Of a DNA stretch of 64,000 nt, positions 51,636-61,773 are shown piece by piece. The translations under genes and the position numbers were made by a program. The notes under the pieces are model-generated. The model saw only the letters and a list, made by a program, of their open reading frames with translations. It made no database searches and was not told where the DNA came from. Each line of letters begins with the position of its first letter. The first letter of the stretch is position 1. The stretch covers positions 62,001 to 126,000 of the forward strand of contig NZ_CP040937.1 in the NCBI RefSeq assembly GCF_006352025.1. Reading direction: 5' to 3'. Source of the stretch: Hymenobacter sp. DG01. Lineage in GTDB: Bacteria; Bacteroidota; Bacteroidia; Cytophagales; Hymenobacteraceae.

Positions 51636-52309
51636 TCGGTGCTGAGTTTATAGCCCACGCCGTACATGGTACGGATGTAGTTGTCGGCCCCTTTTTCCTG
51701 GAGCTTCTTGCGCAGGTTTTTCAGGTGGGTATAAATAAAGTCAAACGAGTCAGCACTGTCCACGGCATCGCCGCATAGGTGCTCGGCAATGGATTCTTTG
51801 GTCAGCACCCGGTTAGGGTTGGCGAGCAGAAACAGCAACAGATCGTATTCCTTACGGGTGAGTACCAGCGGCTGGTCCCGCACAAACACCTCGGCTTGCT
51901 CGGGCCACACCAGCAGGTCGCGGAAAGCAATGTGGTGGCTGCCCTGGAACTGGCGCCGCCGGATAATGGCCCGGAGCCGCGCGTTCAGCTCAGCCAGGTG
52001 AAAGGGCTTGGTCAGGTAGTCATCGGCGCCCAGGTCCAGGCCCGTCAGCCGGTCATCAAGGGCATCACGGGCCGAAATAATCAGCACGCCGGCCCGGGAG
52101 CTGTCGGCCTTCAGTTCGCGAAGAATATTCAAGCCGTTGCCGTCGGGCAGGGTTAAGTCTAGCACCACACAATCGTACTGATATAGCTTGATTTTCTCCA
52201 GCGCCTGCTGGTAGTCCCCGGCGACCTCGCAGACGTATCCCGCCTGCCGCAGGTAGTCTACGAGCGTATTGCGCAGGTAGACCTCGTCTTCAATCAGCAG
52301 CAGTTTCAT
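51632..52309 (-). CDS. OmpR-family response regulator
   Basis: 225 aa from MKLLLIEDEVYLRNTLVDYL. Receiver domain with phospho-Asp51 (VVLDLTLPDG), Thr/Ser and Lys104-type KPF motif, then a winged-helix output domain ending IRTMYGVGYKLSTE. Its stop overlaps the kinase start (ATGA). It probably controls the adjacent envelope genes. Confidence 0.93.
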   Translation of the reverse strand: MKLLLIEDEVYLRNTLVDYLRQAGYVCEVAGDYQQALEKIKLYQYDCVVLDLTLPDGNGLNILRELKADSSRAGVLIISARDALDDRLTGLDLGADDYLTKPFHLAELNARLRAIIRRRQFQGSHHIAFRDLLVWPEQAEVFVRDQPLVLTRKEYDLLLFLLANPNRVLTKESIAEHLCGDAVDSADSFDFIYTHLKNLRKKLQEKGADNYIRTMYGVGYKLSTE

Positions 52310-52433
52310 GGTAAATGGGCAAAAGCAGGTCTTCCCTGATGGGATAGTGAAGGCGAAATAAGTCCGTAAATCTGAAGGAAAGCTGAAGCGCCGGGCTGCC
52401 GGCGCGTTCAGGCGGGGGTAGTATTGGATCGCC

Positions 52434-53162
52434 TTACCTCCCAAAGAGACGGGCAACGTAAAATGCGGCCCCGGCCGCGGCGGCCCCGGTGCTGGCCATC
52501 TTGAGGGCCCCCCACACCGGCGGCTGGCCGGTGATGCGGCTCTTGAAGTAGCCGAAGATGAGCAGGCAAACCAGCGTAATAAGGGCCGACCAAAGCAGGC
52601 CCTGCCAGGGCGTGCTGGTGAGGAAATAGGCACTGAGCGGAATGAGGCCGCCCACGGCGTAGGCCCCGGCGATGGTCACGGCGCTTTTGGGAGCCTGGCG
52701 GGGATTGGGCGCTTCCAAGCCCAGTTCGTACTTCATCATGAACTTCACCCACTGTTCAGGGTCAGCTGTCAACTCCTGCATGGCCACTTCCTGGGTGGAG
52801 GGGCTCAGGCCCATTTCAGCCAGCAGCTCCTTAACTTCGCAGCGCTCCACCTCGGGCACTTCCCGTACTTCCTGGTGCTCGCGCCGCAGTTCGGCGGCTT
52901 AGTGCTCCACCTCGGTGCGGCCGGCCAGGTAGCCGCCCAGGCCCATGGCAATGGAGCCGGCCACCACTTCGGCCAGGCCCGCCGTGATGACGAGGCTGGA
53001 CGAGGCCACGGCCCCGCTTAGGCCCGCCGCCAGGGCGAAGGGCACCGTCAGGCCATCCGACAGACCGATGACGATGTCCTGCAGCATGGCCGAGCTGGTC
53101 AGGTGCGTTTCGGTGTGGGCACGTATTTCAAGAAAGGCGCGGGAGTCGGGCTGCATGAGCAA
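52434..53162 (-). pseudogene. VIT1/CCC1-family iron/manganese transporter, interrupted by a stop
   Basis: The N-terminal part MLMQPDSRAFLEIRAHTETH with QDIVIGLSDGLTVPFALAAG is a VIT1/CCC1 first helix. The frame stops at TAA (52899-52901) and continues unbroken in the same frame as AAELRREHQEVREVPEVERC to the C-terminal helices. The stop replaces what is normally a Tyr codon (EHYA), so one base change explains it. It is either a recent nonsense mutation or an error. These proteins import iron or manganese into compartments or across the membrane. Confidence 0.85.
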
Positions 53163-53277
53163 AGAAATAGTCAGTTAAAGACTATGAAATAAAGTGCCGC
53201 TACCCCAGGCGTTTGCCAAATCAATTGCGCTGTCCCCGAAGTAGTCGGCTATTTCCCCCTAGTATGCTGCTGCCGCA

Positions 53278-53754
53278 TTACCGGCTCCCGGCGTCTTTTA
53301 CAAACACTTTAACTCCGGTGTATTCGGCAGAATTGTTCTTTGACGGCACGGGCACCACCACCAGCACGGGCTCGTTGCCGGTAAGGTTCGCCAGGCGCAG
53401 CAGGGGCCGATAATCATGGGTTTGTGCGTGCGCGGATTGAATCAGATAGCTGTACACTCTTCGGGTGCGCGCGCTGTAGCCGACCCGCAGCAGCAGTGTA
53501 TCGCGGCGAAAGAGGCGGACGCTTTCGGAGGCGTCATGCGCGGCTACGCTGTCCCACTTGGGCCGGCCCAACTTGCTTTCCACGCGGTCAATATCCAAGC
53601 CCAGCAGGTCGGGGACGTTGAATACGGGCGCAGTCTCGGCTGCCTGTTTTACGCTGTCCGATTTGGAACCGCAGCTAGAGGTAAGCAAGCCGATGGTCAA
53701 ACACAGAAGCAGCCGGTAGCAGGGATGCCTGCAAACGCGCAAGAATCTTATCAT
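53278..53754 (-). CDS. Lipoprotein of unknown function
   Basis: 158 aa from MIRFLRVCRHPCYRLLLCLT with lipobox (LTSSC); the longer frame to 53820 has no signal. The mature part (FNVPDLLGLDIDRVESKLGR) resembles small lipoproteins with a repeated alpha/beta unit. No family recognised. It is the last minus-strand gene past the second RND operon. Confidence 0.6.
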   Translation of the reverse strand: MIRFLRVCRHPCYRLLLCLTIGLLTSSCGSKSDSVKQAAETAPVFNVPDLLGLDIDRVESKLGRPKWDSVAAHDASESVRLFRRDTLLLRVGYSARTRRVYSYLIQSAHAQTHDYRPLLRLANLTGNEPVLVVVPVPSKNNSAEYTGVKVFVKDAGSR

Positions 53755-53848
53755 TGAATACTTAAGTTTGTTGACAGGTTGGCGTAGGCAGTGACTGATG
53801 ACCCCTGCTGACCGCGACATTGTGGAAGAAGTTGATTTTCCGGCCGAC

Positions 53849-54211
53849 TTAAGCGAGGTTGGCCGATTTATGCTTTATGCGACCGGGCTTGACTGGGCAG
53901 ATAAGCTCATCAGGGGCACGCGCCACGGCCGGCAGGTGGTCGCGCCGCGCCCGAAACTTTTCGCCAAACTTTCGGGTCAACGAGACCGCTATCTGCCGGT
54001 AATCGTCGGCGGCGAGGTACACCAGCAGCGACTTGTCCATGGGTCGGGCGGCCACCGTGCGCACCGCGTCGGGGTCTACCGCCACCGAAGGCGAAAGGGC
54101 GCCATGTGGAGTCAGGCCGCTGCTGAGCAGCAACACCAGCCCGGCTCCGGCCCAAGCGACGCGCAACCTGATTGAGGGGTTTGGGTTCGTAGTGGGGCAG
54201 ACGACAGTCAT
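53849..54211 (-). CDS. Small single-pass protein after the RND pump
   Basis: 120 aa from MTVVCPTTNPNPSIRLRVAW; a hydrophobic segment (AGAGLVLLLSSGLT) may be a signal anchor. The start lies five bases past the RND pump stop, indicating co-transcription. The rest includes PMDKSLLVYLAADDYRQIAV, without known family. It could be a small accessory protein of the exporter. Confidence 0.55.
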   Translation of the reverse strand: MTVVCPTTNPNPSIRLRVAWAGAGLVLLLSSGLTPHGALSPSVAVDPDAVRTVAARPMDKSLLVYLAADDYRQIAVSLTRKFGEKFRARRDHLPAVARAPDELICPVKPGRIKHKSANLA

Positions 54212-54216
54212 CGGAG

Positions 54217-57200
54217 CTAGGCGACGGCTGGTTCTGCCCGCGCTGGTTCCGCTCCGGCCTTGCGGCCGAAAGCCCAATACAGCGCGGGCATGCCCAGCAG
54301 GTTAAGCACCGTGGAGGTGATGACGCCCCCGAGAATAACCACCGACATGGGGTGCTCGATTTCAGAGCCCGGCTCGTTGCCGGCCAAGATGATGGGCAGC
54401 AGGGCCAGCACTGAGGTCAGGGCCGTCATGATAATGGGCGATATCCGCTCCAATGAGCCGCGGATAATCAGTTCCTTACCGAATGGCATGCCTTCCTCCA
54501 CTTCCAGATGGCGGTAGTGGCTCACGAGCATGATGCTGTTGCGGGCCGCCACGCCCAGTACCGTAATAAACCCCACGATGGAGCCCAGCGAGAGCACCCC
54601 GCCGGTGAGAAACGCCGCCAGCAAACAGCCCGACACGGCGAAGAATAAGCTCAGAATCCCCAGTACGGCCAGGCGCACGGTGCCGAAGTCGGTGTAGAGT
54701 ACCAGGAAGATACCGATGAGCGAGAGGCAGACCAGCAGGGCCATGCGGTTCTGCGAGGCCTGTCGCTCGGCGTACTCGCCCAGGATTTCGGGGTGGTAGC
54801 CGGCGCCGAAGGCCACGCCGTCCACCTGCGCCTGCACGTCGCGGGCCACCGAGCCCAGGTCGCGGCCCCGCACGTTGAGCGTTACGTCGATGCGGCGCGA
54901 CGAGGCCTCGCGGGTAATTTCGTTGGGCGTGGGCACGATGCGCACGTCGGCCACCTCGCGTAGGGGCACGGCCCCGCCACCAGGCAGGCCGATGAGCAGC
55001 TCGCGCACGGCCCCGAAGTCGGCGCGCATGGCTGGCTGGCCCCACACGGCTACGTCGAAAATCTTTTGCTCCTGGTAGATTTCGCCCACCTTCCGGCCCT
55101 TCACCACGGTGCTGATGGCCTGCAGCACCGTGCCGGGATTCAGACCGAATCGGGCCGCGGCTTCGGGCTTCATCTTCACCTGAATCTGGGGCACGAGCGT
55201 CTGCTGCTGCACTTTGAGGTCCACCACGCCCTCTACGCCTTCGAGCTTGCTGCCCACTTCCTTGGCCTTGGTGTAAAGCTGGTCGAGGTCGGGGCCGAAG
55301 ATGCGCACCACGATGGTGGCCGAGGTACCGGTCAGCACTTCCTTGATGCGCTCGCGCAGGTAGGTCAATAGGTCGCGGTACAGGCCGGGGTAGCCGTCGA
55401 CCACCGTCTGGATTTTGGCCACGGTGGCCTCATAGTCCACCTTGGGGTCGACGGAAATCCACAATTCGGTAAAGTTGGGACCCACCACCTCGTCGGCTAC
55501 TTCCGCCCGGCCGATGTGGGCCCCGAAGTTGCGCACGCCGGGAATGGCGCGCAGCTCCTTGCTGGCCCGCACCGTGATGCGCGACATGGCCTGCAGCGAG
55601 GTGCCGGGCTTCTCTACCCAGTGCATGAGAAAATCGTACTCCTTGAAGTTGGGCAGAAACTCCTGGCCGAAAAACGGCAGCGTGAGCATGGAGATAACCG
55701 CGGCTGCCGTCAGCGACCAGGCCACGCGCTTGGGCCGGGCCAGCAGGGTGGGCAAGATGCGGGCGTAGTGCCGTTTGAGCCAGGCCACCACCGGCGCATC
55801 TTTCGACTTTTTCTCCGCCGCCTTAGGCAGCAGAATCAGGGCCAGGGCCGGCGTCAGGGTCAGGGCCACAAACAGCGAGGCCAGAATGGCCAGCACGTAG
55901 GCAAAGGCCAGCGGCTGGAAAAACGCCCCCGACAAGCCCGGCAGCAGGAAAATGGGCAGCAGCACCAGCGCCACGATAACCGAGCCGTAAATCACGGCCG
56001 AGCGTACCTCCATGCTGGCCTCGTACACCACCGCAAAGGCCGTTTTAGGCGAGCCGGCCTCGTGATTCAGCCGCAGGCGGCGCATGATGTTTTCCACGTC
56101 GATAATGGCGTCGTCCACGACTTCGCCCAGGGCAATGATGAGGCCGGCCAGCACCATCGTGTCGATGGTTTTGCCGGAGTAGCGTAACGCTAACGCCGCC
56201 GCGATGAGCGAGGTGGGCAACGCCAGCGCACTGATGAGGGCCGTGCGCCACTCGTACAGAAAAAACAGCAGCACCAGCACCACCAGTACGCAGCCGATGA
56301 GCAGGGACTTGTTCAGGTTGCTGAGCGACATTTCAATAAAGGTCGCCGGCCGGAAGATGGTCGAGTCGATTTCCAGCCCCTTCAAACCGGGACGCATGGC
56401 ATTTAGCGCGGCTTCCACCTGCTGGGTCACGGCCAGGGTGTTGGCTCCCGGCTGCTTTTCCACGATGAGCAGCAGGCCGGCCCCGTCGTTAATTACGGCG
56501 TCGCCGATGGGGGCGGGAAAGCCCTCGACCACCTGCGCCACTTCGCCCAGCTTCAGGCTCACGCCGTTGCGGAACGTGACGGGCATCTGGGCTAGGTCAG
56601 CAGCGGACTGGATGGCCGAGCTTTGCGACACGGCCAGGCGCTGGTTGGGCGAATCGATAAAACCGCCGCCGGCCAGCGCGGTAGCGTCGGCCGCCGCCTT
56701 TTCTACTTCGGCCAAGGTCAGACCCAGGGTGCGCAGCTGCTCGGGGTTCACCAGCACCTGCAACTGCCGGTCGCGCTGCCCCCAGATGGCTACGTTGGCC
56801 ACGCCGGGCACGGCCATCAGGCGGGGGCGGATGCTCCAGCGGGCCAGCGTGGTCATCTCCACCTGGGTCAGACTATCTGACGACACCCCAATTTTCAGCA
56901 CCCGGCTCGTCGAGGACAAGGGTGAAAGCATCACCGGAGGCCGGGCTACGCCGGGCAGGGTAGGGGCCACCCGTGCCAGCCGCTCCTGCACCGCCTGCCG
57001 GGCGTTGTTGATGTCGGTGCCTTGAGGGAAGTACAGCACCACCGACGAGAGGCCCAGCACCGATTTGGAGCGGATTTTCTTGACCTCGGGCGTGCCGTTC
57101 AGGGCGTTTTCCAGCGGCACGCTCACCAGGGCTTCCACCTCGGCGGTGCTCAGGCCGGGGGCTTCGGTCTGCACTTCCACGTAAGGCGGCGCAAACTCCG

Positions 57201-57315
57201 GAAACACATCCAACGGGGTGTTACGCACCACCTGCAGCCCTGCTGCCAGCAATACGCCAAACAGGATGACTACCACCAGCCGTAGTCGCAGCGCCGATTC
57301 TATTATCCACTTCAT
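54217..57315 (-). CDS. RND efflux pump (CusA/CzcA-like), second set
   Basis: 1032 aa, usual length. [40 protein letters not shown] and the two large periplasmic loops between helices 1-2 and 7-8 are typical. [20 protein letters not shown] carries the acidic proton-relay residues of helix 4. Downstream gene starts within five bases, adaptor stop is three bases before the ATG, so it is one operon with 57319-59933. Heavy metal is the likely substrate. Confidence 0.92.
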   Translation of the reverse strand: MKWIIESALRLRLVVVILFGVLLAAGLQVVRNTPLDVFPEFAPPYVEVQTEAPGLSTAEVEALVSVPLENALNGTPEVKKIRSKSVLGLSSVVLYFPQGTDINNARQAVQERLARVAPTLPGVARPPVMLSPLSSTSRVLKIGVSSDSLTQVEMTTLARWSIRPRLMAVPGVANVAIWGQRDRQLQVLVNPEQLRTLGLTLAEVEKAAADATALAGGGFIDSPNQRLAVSQSSAIQSAADLAQMPVTFRNGVSLKLGEVAQVVEGFPAPIGDAVINDGAGLLLIVEKQPGANTLAVTQQVEAALNAMRPGLKGLEIDSTIFRPATFIEMSLSNLNKSLLIGCVLVVLVLLFFLYEWRTALISALALPTSLIAAALALRYSGKTIDTMVLAGLIIALGEVVDDAIIDVENIMRRLRLNHEAGSPKTAFAVVYEASMEVRSAVIYGSVIVALVLLPIFLLPGLSGAFFQPLAFAYVLAILASLFVALTLTPALALILLPKAAEKKSKDAPVVAWLKRHYARILPTLLARPKRVAWSLTAAAVISMLTLPFFGQEFLPNFKEYDFLMHWVEKPGTSLQAMSRITVRASKELRAIPGVRNFGAHIGRAEVADEVVGPNFTELWISVDPKVDYEATVAKIQTVVDGYPGLYRDLLTYLRERIKEVLTGTSATIVVRIFGPDLDQLYTKAKEVGSKLEGVEGVVDLKVQQQTLVPQIQVKMKPEAAARFGLNPGTVLQAISTVVKGRKVGEIYQEQKIFDVAVWGQPAMRADFGAVRELLIGLPGGGAVPLREVADVRIVPTPNEITREASSRRIDVTLNVRGRDLGSVARDVQAQVDGVAFGAGYHPEILGEYAERQASQNRMALLVCLSLIGIFLVLYTDFGTVRLAVLGILSLFFAVSGCLLAAFLTGGVLSLGSIVGFITVLGVAARNSIMLVSHYRHLEVEEGMPFGKELIIRGSLERISPIIMTALTSVLALLPIILAGNEPGSEIEHPMSVVILGGVITSTVLNLLGMPALYWAFGRKAGAEPARAEPAVA

Positions 57316-57318
57316 CGC

Positions 57319-58548
57319 TTAGTGGCTGCCGCCAAATTCGGTTCCGAATAACTCCGCCGCACCGTCGGTCACGACTTCGGCGCCGGCTTTCACGCCCCGC
57401 GAGATGACCACCTGGTCCCCCACTGCCCGTTGCACCTCCACTCGCTGGCGGACGTACTGCAAGGGCTTGGTGCGCACGTACACCCACTGCCCGCCCGAGG
57501 CGTCGTAGAGTAGTGCGGCCGTAGGCACAGTCAGCGCCGCCGTACTGGTAGCCGCACCCGTCATACCATTTGTGGCGCCGCTGGCCGCGTTGCCCAGCGT
57601 CACGTCCACGGCCACCCGCTCGCCGGGGCGAAAGGCCTCGTCGGTGTTGTCAATCTCGTAGAACACATCGGCCGTGGCCGTGCCCGCCGTGCCCCCAATG
57701 GTGGGCGCTTCCACCGGCCGCGCTTGCCGGGCCGCGCCGCCGTTCAGGGGCCGCACGGTCACTGCCTGGTCCTTGCCCAGGCGGCGCAAGTCGCCCACGA
57801 ACAGCGGTACCCGCACCCACACCTTGTTCAAGGAGGCCAGTTCCAGCAGCACGGTGTTGGCCGTCACCAGCGAACCCGGCGCGACCGTGACGCGCTGCAC
57901 TACCCCGCTCAACGGTGCTTTGATGGGCAGGCTCTGCCCGCCGCCGGTGTTGCCGTTCAGAGCACCCTGTCGGGCCCGGGCATCGGCCAGGGCCCGCTGG
58001 GCCAGGGCCACGTCGGCGCGGGCATCATCGCGGGCGCGCACGCTGCCCGCGCGGTCAGCCAGCAGGGCCTCGGCCCGTTGCAGGCGCGCCTGGGCTACCT
58101 GCAGCTGGGTGCGGGCCTGGGTGGTGCCTTGGTCCAGCGTGAGCAGGTCGCGCTCGGCGGGCAGTGCCACCAGTTGGTACAGGGTTTGCCCCTGTCGCAC
58201 GCGCTGGCCGGCCGTGAGGCTGGCCCCGCCACGCAGCGTGCCCTGCACCGGGGCCACGATGGTCACAGCCTGGCCCGGTACGGCCTGGATTTCGCCGCCC
58301 ACCTCGCGGGTGGCCTGCACGTTGTCGGTCTTGACCGCCACGGTTTTAATGCCCAGCCGCTTTTCCGCGTCGGCGGTAATGGTCACCGTGGTCAGGTCTG
58401 ACTCCTTGACCGGGTTTGCAACCTCGGAAGGGCTGACGGCTTTGGGCTTTTCAGCTTTGCCGCAGGCAACTGCGCCACAGAGCAGGCCACTCAGTGCCAG
58501 GCAGCGGGACGCTGCCAGCAGGGAGAATGTAAACTTGGGGAAGTACAT
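57319..58548 (-). CDS. RND periplasmic adaptor (MFP) lipoprotein, second set
   Basis: 409 aa from MYFPKFTFSLLAASRCLALS with lipobox AVACG; the longer frame to 59067 lies in the channel gene. Barrel-sandwich (IVAPVQGTLRGGASLTAGQR), a coiled coil rich in Ala/Arg, and beta-barrel domains are recognisable. It connects the pump at 54217 with the channel at 58569. Confidence 0.9.
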   Translation of the reverse strand: MYFPKFTFSLLAASRCLALSGLLCGAVACGKAEKPKAVSPSEVANPVKESDLTTVTITADAEKRLGIKTVAVKTDNVQATREVGGEIQAVPGQAVTIVAPVQGTLRGGASLTAGQRVRQGQTLYQLVALPAERDLLTLDQGTTQARTQLQVAQARLQRAEALLADRAGSVRARDDARADVALAQRALADARARQGALNGNTGGGQSLPIKAPLSGVVQRVTVAPGSLVTANTVLLELASLNKVWVRVPLFVGDLRRLGKDQAVTVRPLNGGAARQARPVEAPTIGGTAGTATADVFYEIDNTDEAFRPGERVAVDVTLGNAASGATNGMTGAATSTAALTVPTAALLYDASGGQWVYVRTKPLQYVRQRVEVQRAVGDQVVISRGVKAGAEVVTDGAAELFGTEFGGSH

Positions 58549-58568
58549 ACAGAGAAGAAATCGAAGAA

Positions 58569-59933
58569 TTAGAAGCGGCCGCCCACAGCGTAGCGCAGCC
58601 GGGCCAGGGCGCGGCGCTGGTCCGCGCGGGCGTCGGCGGCACGCTGCTGGGCATCGAGCAACTGGCGGGTGGTTTCGGCCACCTGCACGTAAGGGAAGTC
58701 GCCGTTGATAAAGGCATTGGTGGAGCGGCGCAGCGCGTCCTGGAGGCTGGGCAGGTAGCTCCGCTCCCACAGGGCGACGCTCTGGGTGGCCTGCTCGTAC
58801 TGGGCGTAGGCCTCGCGCACGTCCAGGTTCACGGTCTGGCGCAGGGTCAGGTACTGCCAGGAGGCTTGTTCCAGCTCGGCTTTCACCCGCGAAATGCGGC
58901 CCTGGTTGCGGTTGAAGAGGGGCAGGCCGATGGTTGCGCCCGGCCCCAGGTGCACCGGGTTGGGGTTGTTGAAGCGGGCGTCCAGCGAAACGATGAACGA
59001 AAACACCCGACTCCGTTCCCACCGCAGCCGCTGGCCAATGCCCTCGATGCCCACCCGCGCTGCCCACAAGTCGGGCCGGGCAGCGTAGGCCGAATCGAGC
59101 AGCGTCGGCAAGGGCGGCACCAGAGTCGCCGAGACGGGAGCGGCGGTGAACCGCAGGGAATCGGCATTCACGGAGTCCAGGCCCAGCGTAGCCAGCAGGC
59201 GCAGGCGGGCCACCCGGTTGTCGCGGCGGGCCCGGTAGTAGTCGTCGACGGCGCGCAGGGAATCGGCGCTGGGCGCCACGGTTTCCAGCTCGCTGGCCTC
59301 GCCTGCGCGGTAGCGGGCCCGCACGATGCGCGCTACTTCGGCCCGCATCACAATGGCCTCACGGGCGATGCGCAGCCGCTCATCGGCCAGCGTGATATCC
59401 GTGTAGCTTACCTGGGCGTCGCGGCTAACCAGCAGGCCGCGACTGACGAGGCTTTCGGCTACGCGCTGGGTTTCCAGCTGAGCGGCCCCCACGCGCGACG
59501 GCCGCTGCCAGAGCAGGTCAGAGGCTAGGCTCAGCGCCATGGAGAACGGGGCGGTACCGTGGGCCGTCACCAGGCTCAGCACGGGATTGGGAAGCAAACC
59601 AGCGTCTTGTAAATCGGCCTGGGCCAGCGCCAGCGTGCTCAGGTCGGCCTGGAAAGCGGGGTTGCGGGTCAGGGCCAGGCGGATGGCCTCGTCTTCGCTC
59701 AGGCCGTCCTGCAGAGTAGGCAGCGCCGGGGCCAGGGCGCTGGCGCTGCGGGCCGTGCCCAGCTCGTAGCCGCCGCGGGCTTGCAGGCGCCGGGCCACAT
59801 GGTCGCGGGTGTACGCTGACTTGGTGCTGACGCAGCCGGCCAGCAGCAGCGGCAAAGCCAGTAGCCAAACGCCGCGGCGGTGGAGGGGAAAGACCAGAAG
59901 ATTTGAAAGTCGATTCGGAAGGAAAAAAGTCAC
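58569..59933 (-). CDS. TolC-family outer-membrane factor, second set
   Basis: 454 aa lipoprotein (LLLAGC) from MTFFLPNRLSNLLVFPLHRR. Two OEP domains with ALTRNPAFQADLSTLALAQA and LRQTVNLDVREAYAQYEQAT show the usual alpha-barrel repeats. It completes a stand-alone tripartite efflux set, in contrast with the fused pump-channel at 40607. Confidence 0.9.
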   Translation of the reverse strand: MTFFLPNRLSNLLVFPLHRRGVWLLALPLLLAGCVSTKSAYTRDHVARRLQARGGYELGTARSASALAPALPTLQDGLSEDEAIRLALTRNPAFQADLSTLALAQADLQDAGLLPNPVLSLVTAHGTAPFSMALSLASDLLWQRPSRVGAAQLETQRVAESLVSRGLLVSRDAQVSYTDITLADERLRIAREAIVMRAEVARIVRARYRAGEASELETVAPSADSLRAVDDYYRARRDNRVARLRLLATLGLDSVNADSLRFTAAPVSATLVPPLPTLLDSAYAARPDLWAARVGIEGIGQRLRWERSRVFSFIVSLDARFNNPNPVHLGPGATIGLPLFNRNQGRISRVKAELEQASWQYLTLRQTVNLDVREAYAQYEQATQSVALWERSYLPSLQDALRRSTNAFINGDFPYVQVAETTRQLLDAQQRAADARADQRRALARLRYAVGGRF

Positions 59934-60304
59934 GGCAACTAACTATGAGTGCAACAAAGCGAAGAGCGCATGGCTACCGCATGTGAGGTTGTAAAACAGG
60001 ATTGTTTTATCAGCTGTCCGCCAGCACTCTGCTTTAAAAGCATCTTGCTGTCATATGAATGGTACTTTAGGTATTTATGAAGAATGCGTGAAGCAGCACT
60101 ACGCACAAGGTTAGGCACCGTTTCTGAAGCAATTCTGAATAAACCCTATTAAGCCAGAAACTAACGGTCCCGTAGTGAAAAAGCCCGTTAGCCAGCTTCC
60201 CGACTGGTTAACGGGCTTAGAATATCTTGTCAGCGCTAAACTGAGTTGTATACTAAGGGCGTGTAAAGGCGACTTGGCCGACTACTTCGGCCCTCACTCC
60301 CGAA
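59934..60304. other. Promoter region of the second RND operon
   Basis: About 370 bases. AT-rich from 59990 to 60080, as expected for the operon promoter, with a terminator at 60181-60218. No gene seen. Confidence 0.5.
60181..60218 (-). terminator. Terminator of the PAP2 gene
   Basis: Arms AAGCCCGTTAGCCAG (60181-60195) and CTGGTTAACGGGCTT (60204-60218) pair with one G-T wobble. In the minus direction TTTTC follows. It lies about 85 bases past the PAP2 stop. Confidence 0.75.
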
Positions 60305-60970
60305 TTACCTTAGCAGGGTGGACCGGTTGAAAAGCAGGTATACACTCGTCACCCAGCCAACGGACGCAATCCAGCCCGCTAGCACATCGGAAGGATAGTG
60401 TACGCCCAGGTACATGCGCGAAATGCCCACCCCCAGCACAAACAGTGCCCCCGGCAGCCACAGCAGCCAGCGCCGGGGCGAGTGGGCCAGTATCAGCCCC
60501 AACGCCAGCACCACCGCCGCCGACCCCATGGCGTGGCCGCTGGGAAAGCTAGGCGTCGTTTCCGGAGCCAGAGATACCCAGAGTGCCGGTCGGACCCGGC
60601 CTAACAGCGCCTTCGCCAGCAGGTTGATAACCATAGCGCCTCCAACTGCCCACGAGAAAAACCAGGCTTGGTGGTAAGAGCGGCGCCAGAACAGGAAACC
60701 CGCAATGAGCAGGGTCACAACGGCCATTACCTGGGGTCCGCCGACCCGGGTCAGCAGCAGGTTGAGGGCGTCCAGCGGGGGCGTAGCATGGGCATGCAGC
60801 CACCGCAGAAAGGCCTGGTCGCCAGGGAAGCCTTCCCCCTCCCGGATTTCTGAGGCGGCCTTCAGAAACGCGCTCCAAGGCAGGATAATGCCTAGTAGCA
60901 GGAGTACTACCACCTGGCGCCGCTGCCGGAGCAAGTGGCGCAGGAGGTGAGTCAGATCAGAGAGATCCAT
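60305..60970 (-). CDS. PAP2 phosphatase, membrane-embedded (BacA-replacement type)
   Basis: 221 aa with about six helices and no cleaved signal. Motifs KALLGRVRP, SFPSGHAMGSAAV and SRMYLGVHYPSDVLAG give a complete PAP2 site. This is a lipid phosphate or undecaprenyl-pyrophosphate phosphatase like PgpB. It is separate in type from the three signal-peptide-containing PAP2 proteins here. Confidence 0.9.
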   Translation of the reverse strand: MDLSDLTHLLRHLLRQRRQVVVLLLLGIILPWSAFLKAASEIREGEGFPGDQAFLRWLHAHATPPLDALNLLLTRVGGPQVMAVVTLLIAGFLFWRRSYHQAWFFSWAVGGAMVINLLAKALLGRVRPALWVSLAPETTPSFPSGHAMGSAAVVLALGLILAHSPRRWLLWLPGALFVLGVGISRMYLGVHYPSDVLAGWIASVGWVTSVYLLFNRSTLLR

Positions 60971-61335
60971 AGTGAACAGTCTTGTAAAACCTCTTTCCGT
61001 ACCAACTCACAGGGGAGCCGGCAAAAGCAAGACTAGTATCGGATTCTGAGTAAAAACTGAGGCCTAGCCACCAAGGAGCCTGCTGCAGCTTGTCCAGGTG
61101 CGTCTGGAAGTTGGCCGGACCCCGCCGCTCCAGCCGGATAGCGGCGGTCAGGCAGGCGTCAGTTTTGCTTCAGAATCAGCGGGCACCTTTGCCGTCGCAC
61201 TCTATCTTATCGAGCTTGTAGCAGCGTCTGCTCACTAGTTGCCCGGATAAGGTGCCAGATGCCGCTTTCTGTGTCAGTGGCTGGATCATAAATACTTCAC
61301 CTGGCTTCAGCCAACACGCCAGCTATTTCATACCG
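60971..61335. other. Intergenic, no gene recognised
   Basis: Divergent spacer between the PAP2 gene and a small plus-strand gene. No coding frame or hairpin of note was seen. Confidence 0.5.
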
Positions 61336-61566
61336 ATGGCCAAGACTCCGCCTTTTTTCCAGCATAACCAGCACGCAACTGGGTTACGGTCCGCAGCTCC
61401 GGGGCCAGTACGCTACCCCTACCACGACAACGACGGGTGTCCCGTTGGTCAGCAGGTGAAGGCTGGAGGTGAGTGGCAATACTACGAGCCCACCCGAATC
61501 GAGGAAACTCGGGCACGCTGCCCCCACTGCGTGTCCCTGGACGCTGCTTATACTCGGGAAACGTAA
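61336..61566 (+). CDS. Small Cys-containing hypothetical protein (76 aa)
   Basis: From MAKTPPFFQHNQHATGLRSA. A basic, Tyr/Pro-rich core YPYHDNDGCPVGQQV is followed by RARCPHCVSL, which suggests a small zinc-ribbon-like site (C...CxxC). I recall similar small proteins in Hymenobacter but no function. The ATG is preferred to 61252 because the earlier part has low coding quality. Confidence 0.5.
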   Translation: MAKTPPFFQHNQHATGLRSAAPGPVRYPYHDNDGCPVGQQVKAGGEWQYYEPTRIEETRARCPHCVSLDAAYTRET

Positions 61567-61773
61567 GCCGCAAGACTCTGCTAGCTGCTGTTCTCAGCAC
61601 GAACCTAATGGGTGCGGATTAGATAGATACGCACGAAGGAAAGCTCAACCACAGCCGCTCCAGAGTAAGCTTTAAAACTCAGATTTCCGCCAGAATCCGC
61701 CGTTAGGTTTGCGCGATTTCAGAACTCTTTTCCTCGCTGATGCGGGCCATGGTTACACACTAGCTACCAACAT

